From positions 1,809,001 through 1,873,000 of the forward strand of contig JAVHZZ010000011.1 of the NCBI GenBank assembly GCA_036250195.1: a DNA stretch of 64,000 bases, given 5' to 3'. A program made the position numbers and the translations under genes. Positions within the stretch are counted from its first letter, which is position 1. Each line of letters begins with the position of its first letter. Positions 36,087 through 49,610 of this stretch are shown piece by piece. The stretch comes from Mixophyes australis (lineage: Eukaryota > Chordata > Amphibia > Anura > Limnodynastidae). Under the pieces are notes generated by a model. That model was not told where the DNA came from. It was given only the letters and a program-made list of their open reading frames with translations, and did no database searches.

Positions 36087-36623
36087 ATATGCATGCAATT
36101 ATAATATTATATAGTTAAAAACCTTTCATTTCAATCATGTCTGAAGTATATGAATTTGGCTCATTTAACATAGAATAATCAATACATACTTATTCAAAAA
36201 AATCTCCCACATTTTAAAAACATTACAAATTCTTAATGACAGCAAACCAGAGGAATCATAGGTCCTACTACTGGGTTGACTAAGAATCAGAGCATAGAAT
36301 AAGACCCAGATGAAATGCGTCAGGTGATGGATCAGCATGTAGAGGATGTGAGTGTACACTGAAAGCAGTTTCAGCAGAACTAAGAAAGTACTTGGGGGGG
36401 GGGGGGGGGTTTAGCTTTTGTTTATAGAATTGGGGTTTAGTGGGGTTTTTGGCTGCCATACCTCATCCATGAGAAGGAAAGATGAGCTGTCCAATATGGC
36501 AGGCATCCTTCATAGCTCAGCGGTTATCTGCTATTAGATGTAGCCTGTCTCTTACTCTGCACAAAATGCGTCAACCTCCATTAATGGTCTCTTACTGACC
36601 ACAGGATTGATATTGTTTGTTGG
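36087..36623. other. Unassigned DNA with a poly-G tract
   Basis: Contains a G run of about 16 at 36394-36409. Otherwise no feature recognised. Confidence 0.45.
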
Positions 36624-36895
36624 CCACACACACATGTAGATATGCACACAAACGCTCATACACACACACACGCATGCATGTAGATATGCACACAAACGCT
36701 CATACACACACACACACGCATGCATGTAGATATGCACACAAACGCTCATACACACACACGTATGCATGTACATACACACACAAACGCTCATACACACACA
36801 TGTAGATATGCACACAAACGCTCATACACACACGCATGTATGTAGATATGCACACAAACGCTCATGAACACACGCATGCATGTACATACGCACAC
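36624..36895. repeat. CA-rich minisatellite, units of about 36-50 bp
   Basis: 'gcacacaaacgctcatacac' recurs about six times, separated by (CA)n of varying length and 'gcatgcatgtagatat'. Length variation lies in the (CA)n part. Confidence 0.9.
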
Positions 36896-37671
36896 AGACC
36901 TCTGTTGGCGCCTGCTTATCCAATATAAATAGCCTTGTCTGCACGTATGATGCTGACTCTGATTAAACAGTCAAATATACAGGAGTGTCCGCTCTACACT
37001 GACCCATTGAGTGTATATTATATATATTTATTATTATACATTTGATGATGTCCTACTTGTTTGAACCTATATACATTCTCAGTATCAGATATTTATACTG
37101 GGTGTTTTCATGGCTTCAGCTGTGAACAGGACACTTTATTCTTGAGCATTGTGAGCCAGCAACATAAATGTCATTGTTCTCTTCATGCTCATATTTTCTA
37201 CTGTCAGTTTGTGATTAAATATGATGCTGTGAGTACGAAACCAAAGCATCTAATTACTTGTAGCCGCTGCCAAACTTCCAGCTGAATGTTTATTAGAACA
37301 ATGACATTTAGGGCTGATTTCCAGTTCAACGTAAATATGCACCGTTTGCGTATGAGTGGAAGCATGTCTATGCCTTGTATATTGGGTGTACAGATCATAC
37401 TTGCTGGCTCCTTCAGAAGATGCAGAGGGGAGGTCTACAAAGCCAGGATGGGCAGGTCGTGGAATCATTCTCCACCCACTGATGCAGTGTGACGTTAACG
37501 TAGGCCTCCATTTCGCATCATCACACATTCATGAGTGAGCCGTGATGACGTGAATCGCGTCATTGTACCTCACCCACACCCACTTCTCTCACCATCCAGG
37601 ATAATTGCAGACCCTTTCTAAGACCAGGAGAGTGCCCAGGAGCCCAGGCATTGCAGGGGAGTCAAAGGTGT
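36896..37671. other. Unassigned intergenic DNA
   Basis: No feature recognised. The overlapping 60-90-codon frames near 37250-37540 on both strands look like chance. Confidence 0.4.
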
Positions 37672-39826
37672 AGCAATCACCATCATCATCATCACCTTTA
37701 CCACCACCACCATCATCATCATCATCAGCAGCATCACCAACACCATCATCATCATCACCACCACCACCATCAGCAGCATCACCATCATCATCATCACCTT
37801 TATCACCACCACCATCATCAGCACCATCACCATCAGCAGCATCACCACCACCATCATCACCACCATCATCATCATCACCACCACCATCATCATCACCATC
37901 ATCATCACCATCAGCAGCATTACCAACACCATCATCATCATCACCACCAACATCATCATCACCATCAGCAGCATCACCATCATCATCATCATCATCATCA
38001 CCACCACCATCATCACCACCAACATCATCATCACCACCACCATCATCATCACCACCACCATCATCACCACCATCATCATCATCACCACCACCATCATCAT
38101 CACCATCATCATCACCATCAGCAGCATTACCAACACCATCATCACCACCATCATCATCATCACCACCACCATCATCATCACCATCAGCAGCATCACCAAC
38201 ACCATCATCATCACCATCATCATCATCACCACCAACATCATCATCACCATCAGCAGCATCACCAACACCATCATCATCATCATCATCATCACCACCACCA
38301 TCATCATCACCATCAGCAGCATCACCACCACCATCATTAGCATCACCACCACCATCATCATCACCATCTCCATCATCAGCAACACCATCATCACCTTTAT
38401 CACCATAATCATTATCATCACCATCAGCAGCATCGCCATCATCCTCAACATCATCAGCATCACCAACACCATCATCATCACCATCATCATTATCATCACC
38501 ATCACCAACACCATCATCATCAACATCACCTTTATCACCATCATCATCACCTTTATCACCCCCACCATCATCAGCATCACCACCATCATCAGCATCACCA
38601 TCAGCAGCATCACCACCACCATCATCACCACCATCATCATCATCACCACCACCATCATCATCACCATCATCATCACCATCAGCAGCATTACCAACACCAT
38701 CATCATCATCACCACCATCATCACCACCACCATCATCATCACCATCAGCAGCATCGCCAACACCATCATCATCACCATCATCATCATCACCACCAACATC
38801 ATCATCACCATCAGCAGCATCACCAACACCATCATCATCATCACCATCATCATCATCACCACCACCATCATCATCACCATCAGCAGCATCACCAGCATCA
38901 CCACCACCATCATCAGCATCACCACCACCATCATCATCACCATCTCCATCATCAGCAACACCATCATCACCTTTATCACCATAATCATTATCATCACCAT
39001 CAGCAGCATCGCCATCATCCTCAACATCATCAGCATCACCAACACTATCATCATCACCATCATCACCATCATCATTATCATCATCATCACCATCACCAAC
39101 ACCATCATCATCAACATCACCTTTATCACCATCATCATCACCTTTATCACCCCCACCATCATCAGCATCACCACCATCATCATCATTACCACCACCATCA
39201 TCAGCAGCATCACCATCATCAGCATCACCAACACCATCATCATCAACATCACCTTTATCACCCCCACCATCATCAGCATCACCAACACCATCATCATCAC
39301 CATCATCACCTTTATCACCATCATCATTATCATCACCATCAGCAGCATCGCCATCAGCATCACCACCACCATCATCATCACCATCATTGGCATCACCATC
39401 ATCATCAATACCATCATCATCACCTTAATCACCATCATCATCTGCAGCAACATCATCAGCATCACCATCATCATCTGCAGCAACATCACCATCATCATCT
39501 TCTGCAGCAAAATCATCATCAATATCATCATCAACAGCATCGTCATCACCACCATCATCATCACCATCACAACCATCATCAGCATCCCCATCATCATCAG
39601 CATCACCATCCTCATCATCATCTGCAGGAACATCATCATCACCATCAGCATCACAATCATCATCATCACAATCAGCATCACCATTATCATTTGCAGCATC
39701 ATCACCATCAGAATCATTATTATCATCTGCAGCATCATCATCAGCAGCAGCAGCAGCAGCATCATCACCATGATCGCATCATCATCACCACCATCATCAT
39801 CATCATCTGCAGCATCCTTAACTCCA
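37672..39826. repeat. CAT/CAC trinucleotide array, about 2.15 kb
   Basis: Composed almost wholly of 'cat', 'cac' and 'cag' triplets with a recurrent 'catcaccatcagcagcat' block. A stretch beginning 'cctttatcaccataatcatt' at about 38391 recurs at about 38967, 576 bp later, so a long block was duplicated. The 229-codon His/Gln-rich frame (plus) and the 717-codon Met/Val-rich frame (minus) result from triplet periodicity and are not credible genes. Confidence 0.97.
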
Positions 39827-39962
39827 GAATTACAGAGTTTAATGTAATTATAAACATTCCATAATTAATATCAATTCAATTCCTGATTCATCCAATTGAG
39901 TAGGTGCATTTACAAGGTGGAACTGCATATCTAACTTACATATTACAAGACGCATCGGATAG

Positions 39963-42900
39963 GACAGCCTGGTTCCCGCTATACCAGTATATACAGTGTG
40001 ACACACCAGCACTGGACAGCCTGGTTCCCGCTATACCAGTATATACAGTGTGACACACCAGCACTGGACAGTCTGGTTCCCACTATACCTGTATACACAG
40101 TGTGACACACCAGCACTGGACAGCCTGGTTCCCGCTATACCAGTATACACAGTGTGACACACCAGCACTGGACAGCCTGGTTCCTACTATACCAGTATAT
40201 ACAGTGTGACACACCGGCACTGGACAGCCTGGTTCCCACTATACCAGTATACACAGTGTGACACACCAGCACTGGACAGCCTGGTTCTCGCTATACCAGT
40301 ATACACAAGTGTGACACACCAGCACTGGACAGCCTGGTTCCCACTATACCAGTATACACAGTGTGACACACCAGCACTGGACAGCCTGGTTCCCGCTATA
40401 CCAGTATACACAGTGTGACACACCAGCACTGGACAGCCTGGTTCCTACTATACCAGTATACACAGTGTGACACACCAGCACTGGACAGCCTGGTTCCCAC
40501 TATACCAGTATACACAGTGTGACACACCAGCACTGGACAGCCTGGTTCCCGCTATACCAGTATACACAGTGTGACACACCAGCACTGGACAGCCTGGTTC
40601 CTACTATACCAGTATACACAGTGTGACACACCAGCACTGGACAGCCTGGTTCCCACTATACCAGTATACACAGTGTGACACACCAGCACTGGACAGCCTG
40701 GTTCCCACTATACCAGTATACACAGTGTGACACACCAGCACTGGACAGCCTGGTTCCCACTATACCAGTATATACAGTGTGACACACCAGCACTGGACAG
40801 CCTGGTTCCCGCTATACCAGTATACACAGTGTGACACACCGGCACTGGACAGCCTGGTTCCCGCTATACCAGTATACACAGTGTGACACACCAGCACTGG
40901 ACAGCCTGGTTCCCGCTATACCAGTATACACAAGTGTGACACACCAGCACTGGACAGCCTGGTTCCTACTATACCAGTATACACAGTGTGACACACCAGC
41001 ACTGGACAGCCTGGTTCCCGCTATACCAGTATACACAGTGTGACACACCAGCACTGGACAGCCTGGTTCCTACTATACCAGTATACACAGTGTGACACAC
41101 CAGCACTGGACAGCCTGGTTCCCACTATACCAGTATACACAGTGTGACACACCAGCACTGGACAGCCTGGTTCCCACTATACCAGTATACACAGTGTGAC
41201 ACACCAGCACTGGACAGCCTGGTTCCCGCTATACCAGTATACACAGTGTGACACACCGGCACTGGACAGCCTGGTTCCCACTATACCTGTATACACAGTG
41301 TGACACACCGGCACTGGACAGCCTGGTTCCTACTATACCAGTATACACAGTGTGACACACCGGCACTGGACAGCCTGGTTCCTACTATACCAGTATACAC
41401 AGTGTGACACACCAGCACTGGACAGCCTGGTTCCTGCTATACCAGTATATACAGTGTGACACACCGGCACTGGACAGCCTGGTTCCCGCTATACCAGTAT
41501 ACACAGTGTGACACACCAGCACTGGACAGCCTGGTTCCCGCTATACCAGTATACACAGTGTGACACACCAGCACTGGACAGCCTGGTTCCTACTATACCA
41601 GTATATACAGTGTGACACACCGGCACTGGACAGCCTGGTTCCCACTATACCAGTATACACAGTGTGACACACCAGCACTGGACAGCCTGGTTCTCGCTAT
41701 ACCAGTATACACAAGTGTGACACACCAGCACTGGACAGCCTGGTTCCCGCTATACCAGTATACACAGTGTGACACACCAGCACTGGACAGCCTGGTTCCC
41801 GCTATACCAGTATACACAGTGTGACACACCAGCACTGGACAGCCTGGTTCCTACTATACCAGTATACACAGTGTGACACACCAGCACTGGACAGCCTGGT
41901 TCCCACTATACCAGTATACACAGTGTGACACACCAGCACTGGACAGCCTGGTTCCCGCTATACCAGTATACACAGTGTGACACACCAGCACTGGACAGCC
42001 TGGTTCCTACTATACCAGTATACACAGTGTGACACACCAGCACTGGACAGCCTGGTTCCTACTATACCAGTATACACAGTGTGACACACCAGCACTGGAC
42101 AGCCTGGTTCCCACTATACCAGTATACACAGTGTGACACACCAGCACTGGACAGCCTGGTTCCCACTATACCAGTATACACAGTGTGACACACCAGCACT
42201 GGACAGCCTGGTTCCCGCTATACCAGTATACACAGTGTGACACACCAGCACTGGACAGCCTGGTTCCCGCTATACCAGTATACACAAGTGTGACACACCA
42301 GCACTGGACAGCCTGGTTCCTACTATACCAGTATACACAGTGTGACACACCAGCACTGGACAGCCTGGTTCCCGCTATACCAGTATACACAGTGTGACAC
42401 ACCAGCACTGGACAGCCTGGTTCCTACTATACCAGTATACACAGTGTGACACACCAGCACTGGACAGCCTGGTTCCCACTATACCAGTATACACAGTGTG
42501 ACACACCAGCACTGGACAGCCTGGTTCCCACTATACCAGTATACACAGTGTGACACACCAGCACTGGACAGCCTGGTTCCCGCTATACCAGTATACACAG
42601 TGTGACACACCAGCACTGGACAGCCTGGTTCCTACTATACCAGTATACACAGTGTGACACACCAGCACTGGACAGCCTGGTTCCTACTATACCAGTATAC
42701 ACAGTGTGACACACCAGCACTGGACAGCCTGGTTCCTACTATACCAGTATACACAGTGTGACACACCAGCACTGGACAGCCTGGTTCCCACTATACCTGT
42801 ATACACAGTGTGACACACCAGCATTGGACAGCCTGGTTCCCACTATACCTGTATACACAGTGTGACACACCAGCACTGGACAGCCTGGTTCCCACTATAC

Positions 42901-45053
42901 CTGTATACACAGTGTGACACACCGGCACTGGACAGCCTGGTTCCCACGATACCAGTATACACAGTGTGACACACCGGCACTGGACAGCCTGGTTCCCGCT
43001 ATACCAGTATACACAGTGTGACACACCAGCACTGGACAGCCTGGTTCCCACTATACCTGTATACACAGTGTGACACACCGGCACTGGACAGCCTGGTTCC
43101 CACTATACCTGTATACACAGTGTGACACACCAGCACTGGACAGCCTGGTTCCTACTATACCAGTATACACAGTGTGACACACCAGCACTGCACAGCCTGG
43201 TTCCCACGATACCAGTATACACAGTGTGACACACCAGCACTGGACAGCCTGGTTCCTACTATACCAGTATACACAGTGTGACACACCGGCACTGGACAGC
43301 CTGGTTCCCACTATACCTGTATACACAGTGTGACACACCGGCACTGGACAGCCTGGTTCCCACTATACCAGTATACACAGTGTGACACACCAGCACTGGA
43401 CAGCCTGGTTCCCGCTATACCAGTATACACAGTGTGACACACCAGCACTGGACAGCCTGGTTCCTACTATACCAGTATACACAGTGTGACACACCGGCAC
43501 TGGACAGCCTGGTTCCCACTATACCTGTATACACAGTGTGACACACCGGCACTGGACAGCCTGGTTCCCACTATACCAGTATACACAGTGTGACACACCA
43601 GCACTGGACAGCCTGGTTCCCGCTATACCAGTATACACAGTGTGACACACCAGCACTGGACAGCCTGGTTCCCACTATACCAGTATACACAGTGTGACAC
43701 ACCAGCACTGGACAGCCTGGTTCCCACTATACCAGTATACACAGTGTGACACACCGGCACTGGACAGCCTGGTTCCCACTATACCAGTATACACAGTGTG
43801 ACACACCAGCACTGGACAGCCTGGTTCCCACTATACCAGTATACACAGTGTGACACACCAGCACTGCACAGCCTGGTTCCCACGATACCAGTATACACAG
43901 TGTGACACACCAGCACTGGACAGCCTGGTTCCTACTATACCAGTATACACAGTGTGACACACCAGCACTGGACAGCCTGGTTCCCACTATACCAGTATAC
44001 ACAGTGTGACACACCAGCATTGGACAGCCTGGTTCCCACTATACCTGTATACACAGTGTGACACACCAGCACTGGACAGCCTGGTTCCCACTATACCTGT
44101 ATACACAGTGTGACACACCGGCACTGGACAGCCTGGTTCCCACGATACCAGTATACACAGTGTGACACACCGGCACTGGACAGCCTGGTTCCCGCTATAC
44201 CAGTATACACAGTGTGACACACCAGCACTGGACAGCCTGGTTCCTACTATACCAGTATACACAGTGTGACACACCAGCACTGCACAGCCTGGTTCCCACG
44301 ATACCAGTATACACAGTGTGACACACCAGCACTGGACAGCCTGGTTCCTACTATACCAGTATACACAGTGTGACACACCGGCACTGGACAGCCTGGTTCC
44401 CACTATACCTGTATACACAGTGTGACACACCGGCACTGGACAGCCTGGTTCCCGCTATACCAGTATACACAGTGTGACACACCAGCACTGGACAGCCTGG
44501 TTCCCGCTATACCAGTATACACAGTGTGACACACCAGCACTGGACAGCCTGGTTCCCACTATACCAGTATACACAGTGTGACACACCGGCACTGGACAGC
44601 CTGGTTCCCACTATACCTGTATACACAGTGTGACACACCGGCACTGGACAGCCTGGTTCCCGCTATACCAGTATACACAGTGTGACACACCGGCACTGGA
44701 CAGCCTGGTTCCCACGATACCAGTATATACAGTGTGACACACCAGCACTGGACAGCCTGGTTCCTACTATACCAGTATACACAGTGTGACACACCAGCAC
44801 TGGACAGCCTGGTTCCTACTATACCAGTATACACAGTGTGACACACCGGCACTGGACAGCCTGGTTCCCACTATACCAGTATATACAGTGTGACACACCG
44901 GCACTGGACAGCCTGGTTCCCACTATACCAGTATATACAGTGTGACACACCAGCACTGGACAGCCTGGTTCCCGCTATACCTGTATACACAGTGTGACAC
45001 ACCGGCACTGGACAGCCTGGTTCCCGCTATACCAGTATACACAGTGTGACACA
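39963..45053. repeat. 52-bp satellite, about 98 copies
   Basis: The unit is 'gacagcctggttcccgctat' + 'accagtatacacagtgtgac' + 'acaccagcactg'. Variation is confined to a few sites: cccgct/cccact/cctact/cacgat, ccagta/cctgta, tacaca/tataca, and cagcac/cggcac. A one-base-longer unit ('acacaagtgtgac') occurs near 40303, 40932, 41712 and 42290, each with the same neighbours, which shows that blocks of 11-15 units were copied. The last 2.3 kb favours the cctgta and cggcac variants. Repeated 70-97-codon frames are by-products. Confidence 0.98.
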
Positions 45054-46304
45054 TATTTTCCTGCGTGCTTTCAGTGCGCTGATGCATCAAGCTCTAAATA
45101 AGCCCTAATATTGGCTACGTTTGCTGGATCAGTGGTTCTAAGTCCTCCTTTGAGCCATATAAATGGAGCACGTTTTTGTAGATCTTATATGATCACAAGT
45201 TAATGAATGGAACTGTGTATTTAATTTAATCCAAAACCACATTATCTGAATTATTTTGAAATCTCTAGAAATAAAGTAAGTGAAGATTAAGCTCATATTA
45301 AGGAGAAATGGTTAAATTCTCTTTCACCCATCAACCCCATAAACCCAGCTGCCTGATCCGCCAGCGCTGGCCGGGAAATAACCAACTGCCCAAGTTGCTA
45401 TGTTAATTGCAGGCTCATTTGCATTTAAATTACGGTTATTCTCTAATTACTGCTTCAGAGCGAGTCGTTGGAGATGCGAGGGCGCTTCCTTTTCATTCTG
45501 CTATTAACCCAAATTCACAGCTACAAAGACTTGCAGAGAAGTCCTGTCTGCAGGAGGGTGGGGGGCAGCGTTCAGGATTAAGGTGAAGAGTAGGCGGTGT
45601 GTGGGTGTCTATGTACAGCAGGCATACAGGATGAGAGACCACCCCTTATGTCACATCACTGCATCCAGCACTGATGCTGCTGGTATCCACCACTGGGGGT
45701 GCCAGTGAGCACTTTTCATTCTTCCACAGGGCACAGATATGCATATACTGTATATATATATATATATTTACATTAGTCATACGTACGCATATATCCCTCA
45801 TGAAGGCCAATCTGATCTGTCCAACCATATGTGTCGGCTACCCAGCATGCACTGCTGTCTGCATGACATGTTGCTTAAGATGTGCTCCTTCTATAGATAC
45901 AACCTTATTCTTAGTTCTGTGGTTCAAATTCCCTAAAAGGTTTTACGTTGTTATTCCTAATAGTTCTGATAGTCATGAGGAATAATGAGCCAGAGCTCTA
46001 GAAACATCAGCATTGTACCTCACATTGGACCCACTACCTGGATTATTGCTCCCTTTAATCAGTAGGAGGCCATTTTTATAGGCTTGAAGTCCACCAATAT
46101 GTACTAAACGAAAGGTGGCATCTGATTGGATAGCTGCGTGACCAACCATCCAATCAGGTTTTGCATGTTATTTAGTATGGTGCATAAAACCTCTGAGATA
46201 TAGGGAGGGAGAGAGCCACAACTCAGCTCTAATTATGTGGTTTCACAATGTCCTGGCTGTGTTGATTCATATAGTTCTTGTGCTGATTATAGTATATAGC
46301 ATAA
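45054..46304. other. Unassigned DNA with a possible conserved noncoding stretch
   Basis: 45330-45540 is non-repetitive and carries closely spaced words typical of vertebrate developmental enhancers: 'ttaattgcaggctcatttgc' with an octamer-like 'atttgcat', and 'ctctaattactgcttc' with a homeodomain core. This is only a look-alike judgement. A short (TA)n lies at about 45751-45768. No gene was seen. Confidence 0.25.
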
Positions 46305-46415
46305 GAACGACAGCACAGTGGTAAGCATTGAAACCTCATAGGGCTGGGGTCATGAGTTCAATACCTATTGTGTGGAGTTTGTATGGTCTCCTCGTGTTTG
46401 GACTGTGTAGGAGGA
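46305..46415 (+). mobile_element. 5' part of a tRNA-headed SINE
   Basis: 'gacagcacagtggtaagca' followed by 'ggtcatgagttcaatacc' matches the A/B-box head of the SINE at 11121, then 'gtggagtttgtatggtctcc'. The body and tail are missing or diverged. Confidence 0.6.
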
Positions 46416-46891
46416 AAGTGGAGTACCCATGCAAAGTACAATACGCCCAGACAAATGTTTCATCTACTTTTCTTATCAGTAAATTTACTGACATTGTCCA
46501 GAAGGATTGGCTCTCTGTGTAGAGATCATATGATGTATTTAGGGAGCCTGTGACCAGAGTAAAGAAACGAGAGGCTAGTAATGCAAGATGGCTGCATTTA
46601 ACATTTAAACGTTTTAATCGGTTCCTGTATTTGGATTCACTCAACAAGAGTTGGAGGCAGCTTTGAAGTGAGATCTCATTGAACACATCACACAATAAGT
46701 GCTACGTTTAATCTCAGATGCTACGGTCTTGTGATGTAGAAGAACATGTGGAGAGTACCAAACGCAGGGCGAGACACTGGTAGAATATGAATATTCCATT
46801 CGTGGCTGATGTTCAAAGCACCAGAGTAAGGAGAGGACCGGAGCACAGTATATTCATGTACAGCACATTCACTCTCTGTGCTGCTACCTAA
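46416..46891. other. Unassigned intergenic DNA
   Basis: No feature recognised. A 119-codon minus-strand frame (46336-46695) overlaps the SINE head and has no motif. Confidence 0.4.
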
Positions 46892-47150
46892 AGGCCCCTG
46901 ACGCATGATCTAAGCTGTGGCCCCTAGCTGTGGCGCATGATCTAAGCTGTGACCCCTGGCTGTGATGCATGATCTAAGCTTTGGCCCCTGGCTGTGACGC
47001 ATGATCTAAGCTTTGGCCCCTGGCTGTGACGCATGATCTAAGCTGTGGCCCCTGGCTGTGATGCATGATCTAAGCTGTGGCCCCTGGCTGTGACGCATGA
47101 TCTAAGCTGTGGCCCCTGGCTGTGATGCATGATCTGAGCTGTGGCCCCTG
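46892..47150. repeat. 32-bp minisatellite, about 8 copies
   Basis: The unit 'ctgtgacgcatgatctaagc' + 'tgtggcccctgg' has changes gacg/gatg and tgtgg/tttgg. Confidence 0.95.
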
Positions 47151-47339
47151 GACCTGAGGTTACAGCAGTAGTGTCTGATTAGGAGACCTTTCAATGCTGA
47201 AGCCACTGATGGCAAAATAACACCTCCAACAGTGTTTCATTCAGTCAAGATCAGTGTGAGGTGGTGACGGAGCAAAGGGGGCATGTTGGGAGAGGTAAAT
47301 GTGGAGTCAGTTCCCCCATTACATGCAGGGAGATGGGGC

Positions 47340-48226
47340 CAGAGGCAGGACTACCATTGGAGCAGCAGGTGCAGTGCTCCGGGGCCCATGGAGATAATGG
47401 GGTCCACTGCACGAGGAACTAGTGAGCTATGGGCCCCTTCCCTGCTCCGGGGCCCATGGAGATAATGGGGCCCACTGCACGAAGAACTAGTGAGCTATGG
47501 GCCCCTTCCCTGCACCGGGGCCCATGGAGATAATGGGGTCCACTGCACGAGGAACTAGTGAGCTATGGGCCCCTTCCCTGCTCTGGGGCCCATGGAGATA
47601 ATGGGGCCCACTGCACAAAGAACTAGTGAGCTATGGGCCCCTTCCCTGCTCCGGGGCCCATGGAGATAATGGGGCCCACTGCACGAAGAACTAGTGAGCT
47701 ATGGGCCCCTTCCCTGCACCGGGGCCCATGGAGATAATGGGGTCCACTGCACGAGGAACTAGTGAGCTATGGGCCCCTTCCCTGCTCCGGGGCCCATGGA
47801 GATAATGGGGTCCACTGCACGAGGAACTAGTGAGCTATGGGCCCCTTCCCTGCTCCGGAACCCATGGAGATAATGGGGCCCACTGCACGAGGAACTAGTG
47901 AGCTATGGGCCCCTTCCCTGCACCGGGGCCCATGGAGATAATGGGGTCCACTGCACGAGGAACTAGTGAGCTATGGGCCCCTTCCCTGCTCCAGGGCCCA
48001 TGGAGATAATGGGGCCCACTGCACGAGGAACTAGTGAGCTATGGGCCCCTTCCCTGCACCGGGGCCCATGGAGATAATGGGGCCCACTGCACGAAGAACT
48101 AGTGAGCTATGGGCCCCTTCCCTGATCCGGGGCCCATGGAGATAATGGGGCCCACTGCACGAGGAACTAGTGAGCTATGGGCCCCTTCTCTGCACTGGGG
48201 TCCACAGGTCACTAGTTCCGCCTCTG
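47340..48226. mobile_element. hAT-type non-autonomous element filled by a 68-bp minisatellite
   Basis: The left end 'cagaggcaggacta' and right end 'tagttccgcctctg' are imperfect inverted copies. They are flanked by 'gatggggc' (47332-47339) and 'ggtggggc' (48227-48234), an 8-bp duplication with one mismatch. Almost the whole interior is a tandem array of a 68-bp segment. No transposase coding. Confidence 0.75.
47382..48200. repeat. 68-bp minisatellite, about 12 copies
   Basis: The unit runs 'gtgagctatgggccccttcc' + 'ctgctccggggcccatggag' + 'ataatggggtccactgcacg' + 'aggaacta'. Variants are gctcc/gcacc, gggtcc/gggccc and gagg/gaag. It lies inside the hAT-type element, and each unit resembles the element's own interior, so it arose by internal amplification. 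Confidence 0.95.
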
Positions 48227-48234
48227 GGTGGGGC

Positions 48235-49279
48235 AGAGAGATTATATTCACAGTATAGACTGTAGGACATAGTTATGATGTTACAGCCATGCACTATACA
48301 CTCAACTCATTATCAGCCAACGTTATTGACATCCATACTCTGAATAATGAGCTCAGGAACCAAACGCTGATTATTTGACTGGAACAGACTACTAAAAGCA
48401 TCGGAAATAAACCGAAAATATCAGAAAATCTCCAGGAATATAAGAAATCCAAATTAAAATGCAATAACAATAATCCATTAACCCGCATGGCACAATCTTG
48501 CAAGAATTCAATTAGAATTAGTCTGTAGGATTGGCCATAAAACATGCAGATATTTCCGTGTGCGCCTGCAGGGCATACAGTGCTGGCTGGCGTATAGTTC
48601 AGCGATGTAAATAGCGACTGATTGACAAGGTAATGCCATGTAGGAGACTCTGTCCTGGACAATCGCAGACGTCTGGAATCGAAGAGAGAGAAAAACACAT
48701 TGAGAATACATTCATACACAAAGTACAGTTTCATTCACATCATCACTAATCAATCAAACTATAATAGACGGCTGATTAGGTGATTCTTGCCGGATGTGGG
48801 AATGTAAATGAAAATTGATTTCCAGCGGCCAGGTTGCCTCAAGGGTTGTGTTAGCAGCATAGTAAAACAATACTTAGCGGATCATTGCTACTATCTGCTC
48901 TGTCTGCATATAGAAAGGTTTAATTACAAAGCTACAGAAATGCACCCATGTAACTGACGCGTGTTACACATATGTTCATGCCCCTGTCAGTGTTTATGAA
49001 CTTCCTCTGTGCAGTAACGGGGTAAATGCAGAGTTGGCAGCAAAATTAGAGTAACTGAAAATAATCATATTTCCTTCCACGTGCAGAGCCGTACACATCA
49101 GCAGCTTCTGCACCTGCCCCCTAGTGGGTGCTAATGATATCCCAGCTAACGGGCATATATGCGTCTTACTGTAGGTATGCGTGAGCTATGTATGCGTAAA
49201 CACGCCAACGATTACAGCCAGGAGTCTGCTGCCCACATTTATTCATTTATTTCTCTAATGAACTATATATGGGAACGCT
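48235..49279. other. Unassigned intergenic DNA
   Basis: About 1 kb with no gene or repeat. The 146-codon minus-strand frame (48294-48734) is hydrophobic and AT-driven, with no recognisable domain. A CTCF-core-like word at 49114-49127 is listed separately. Confidence 0.4.
49114..49127 (-). promoter_or_regulatory. Perfect match to the CTCF core motif
   Basis: On the minus strand the sequence is CCACTAGGGGGCAG, which fits every position of the 14-base CTCF core (CCASYAGRKGGCRS). It lies in unique sequence between two tandem-array clusters. A match alone does not show binding. Confidence 0.4.
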
Positions 49280-49610
49280 TTATTAATATATATATATATA
49301 GTGTGACGAAGGGAGCGGTCTTATTAATATATATATATATAGTGTGACGAAGGGAGCGGTCTTATTAATATATATATATATAGTGTGACGAAGGGAGCGG
49401 TCTTATTAATATATATATATATAGTGTGACGAAGGGAGCGGTCTTATTAATATATATATATATAGTGTGACGAAGGGGGCGGTCTTATTAATATATATAT
49501 ATATAGTGTGACGAAGGGAGCGGTCTTATTAATATATATATATATATATAGTGTGACGAAGGGAGCGGTCTTATTAATATATATATATATATAGTGTGAC
49601 GAAGGGAGCA
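49280..49610. repeat. About 41-bp tandem repeat with (AT)n, 8 copies
   Basis: Eight copies of 'agtgtgacgaagggagcggt' + 'cttattaata' are joined by (TA)n of 9-13 bases or more. The last copy reads gagcag in place of gagcgg and passes into the next repeat. Confidence 0.94.

Noticed and set aside
37618..39771. 717-codon Met/Val-rich frame and His/Gln-rich frames
   Set aside because: Triplet arrays lack stop codons by composition; this is not evidence for a histidine-rich protein.
40187..44852. Repeated 70-149-codon frames in the 52-bp satellite
   Set aside because: The same short frame recurs because three units (156 bp) restore phase; no gene family is implied.
48294..48734. 146-codon hydrophobic minus-strand frame
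   Set aside because: AT-rich composition explains the hydrophobic residues; no known membrane protein pattern.
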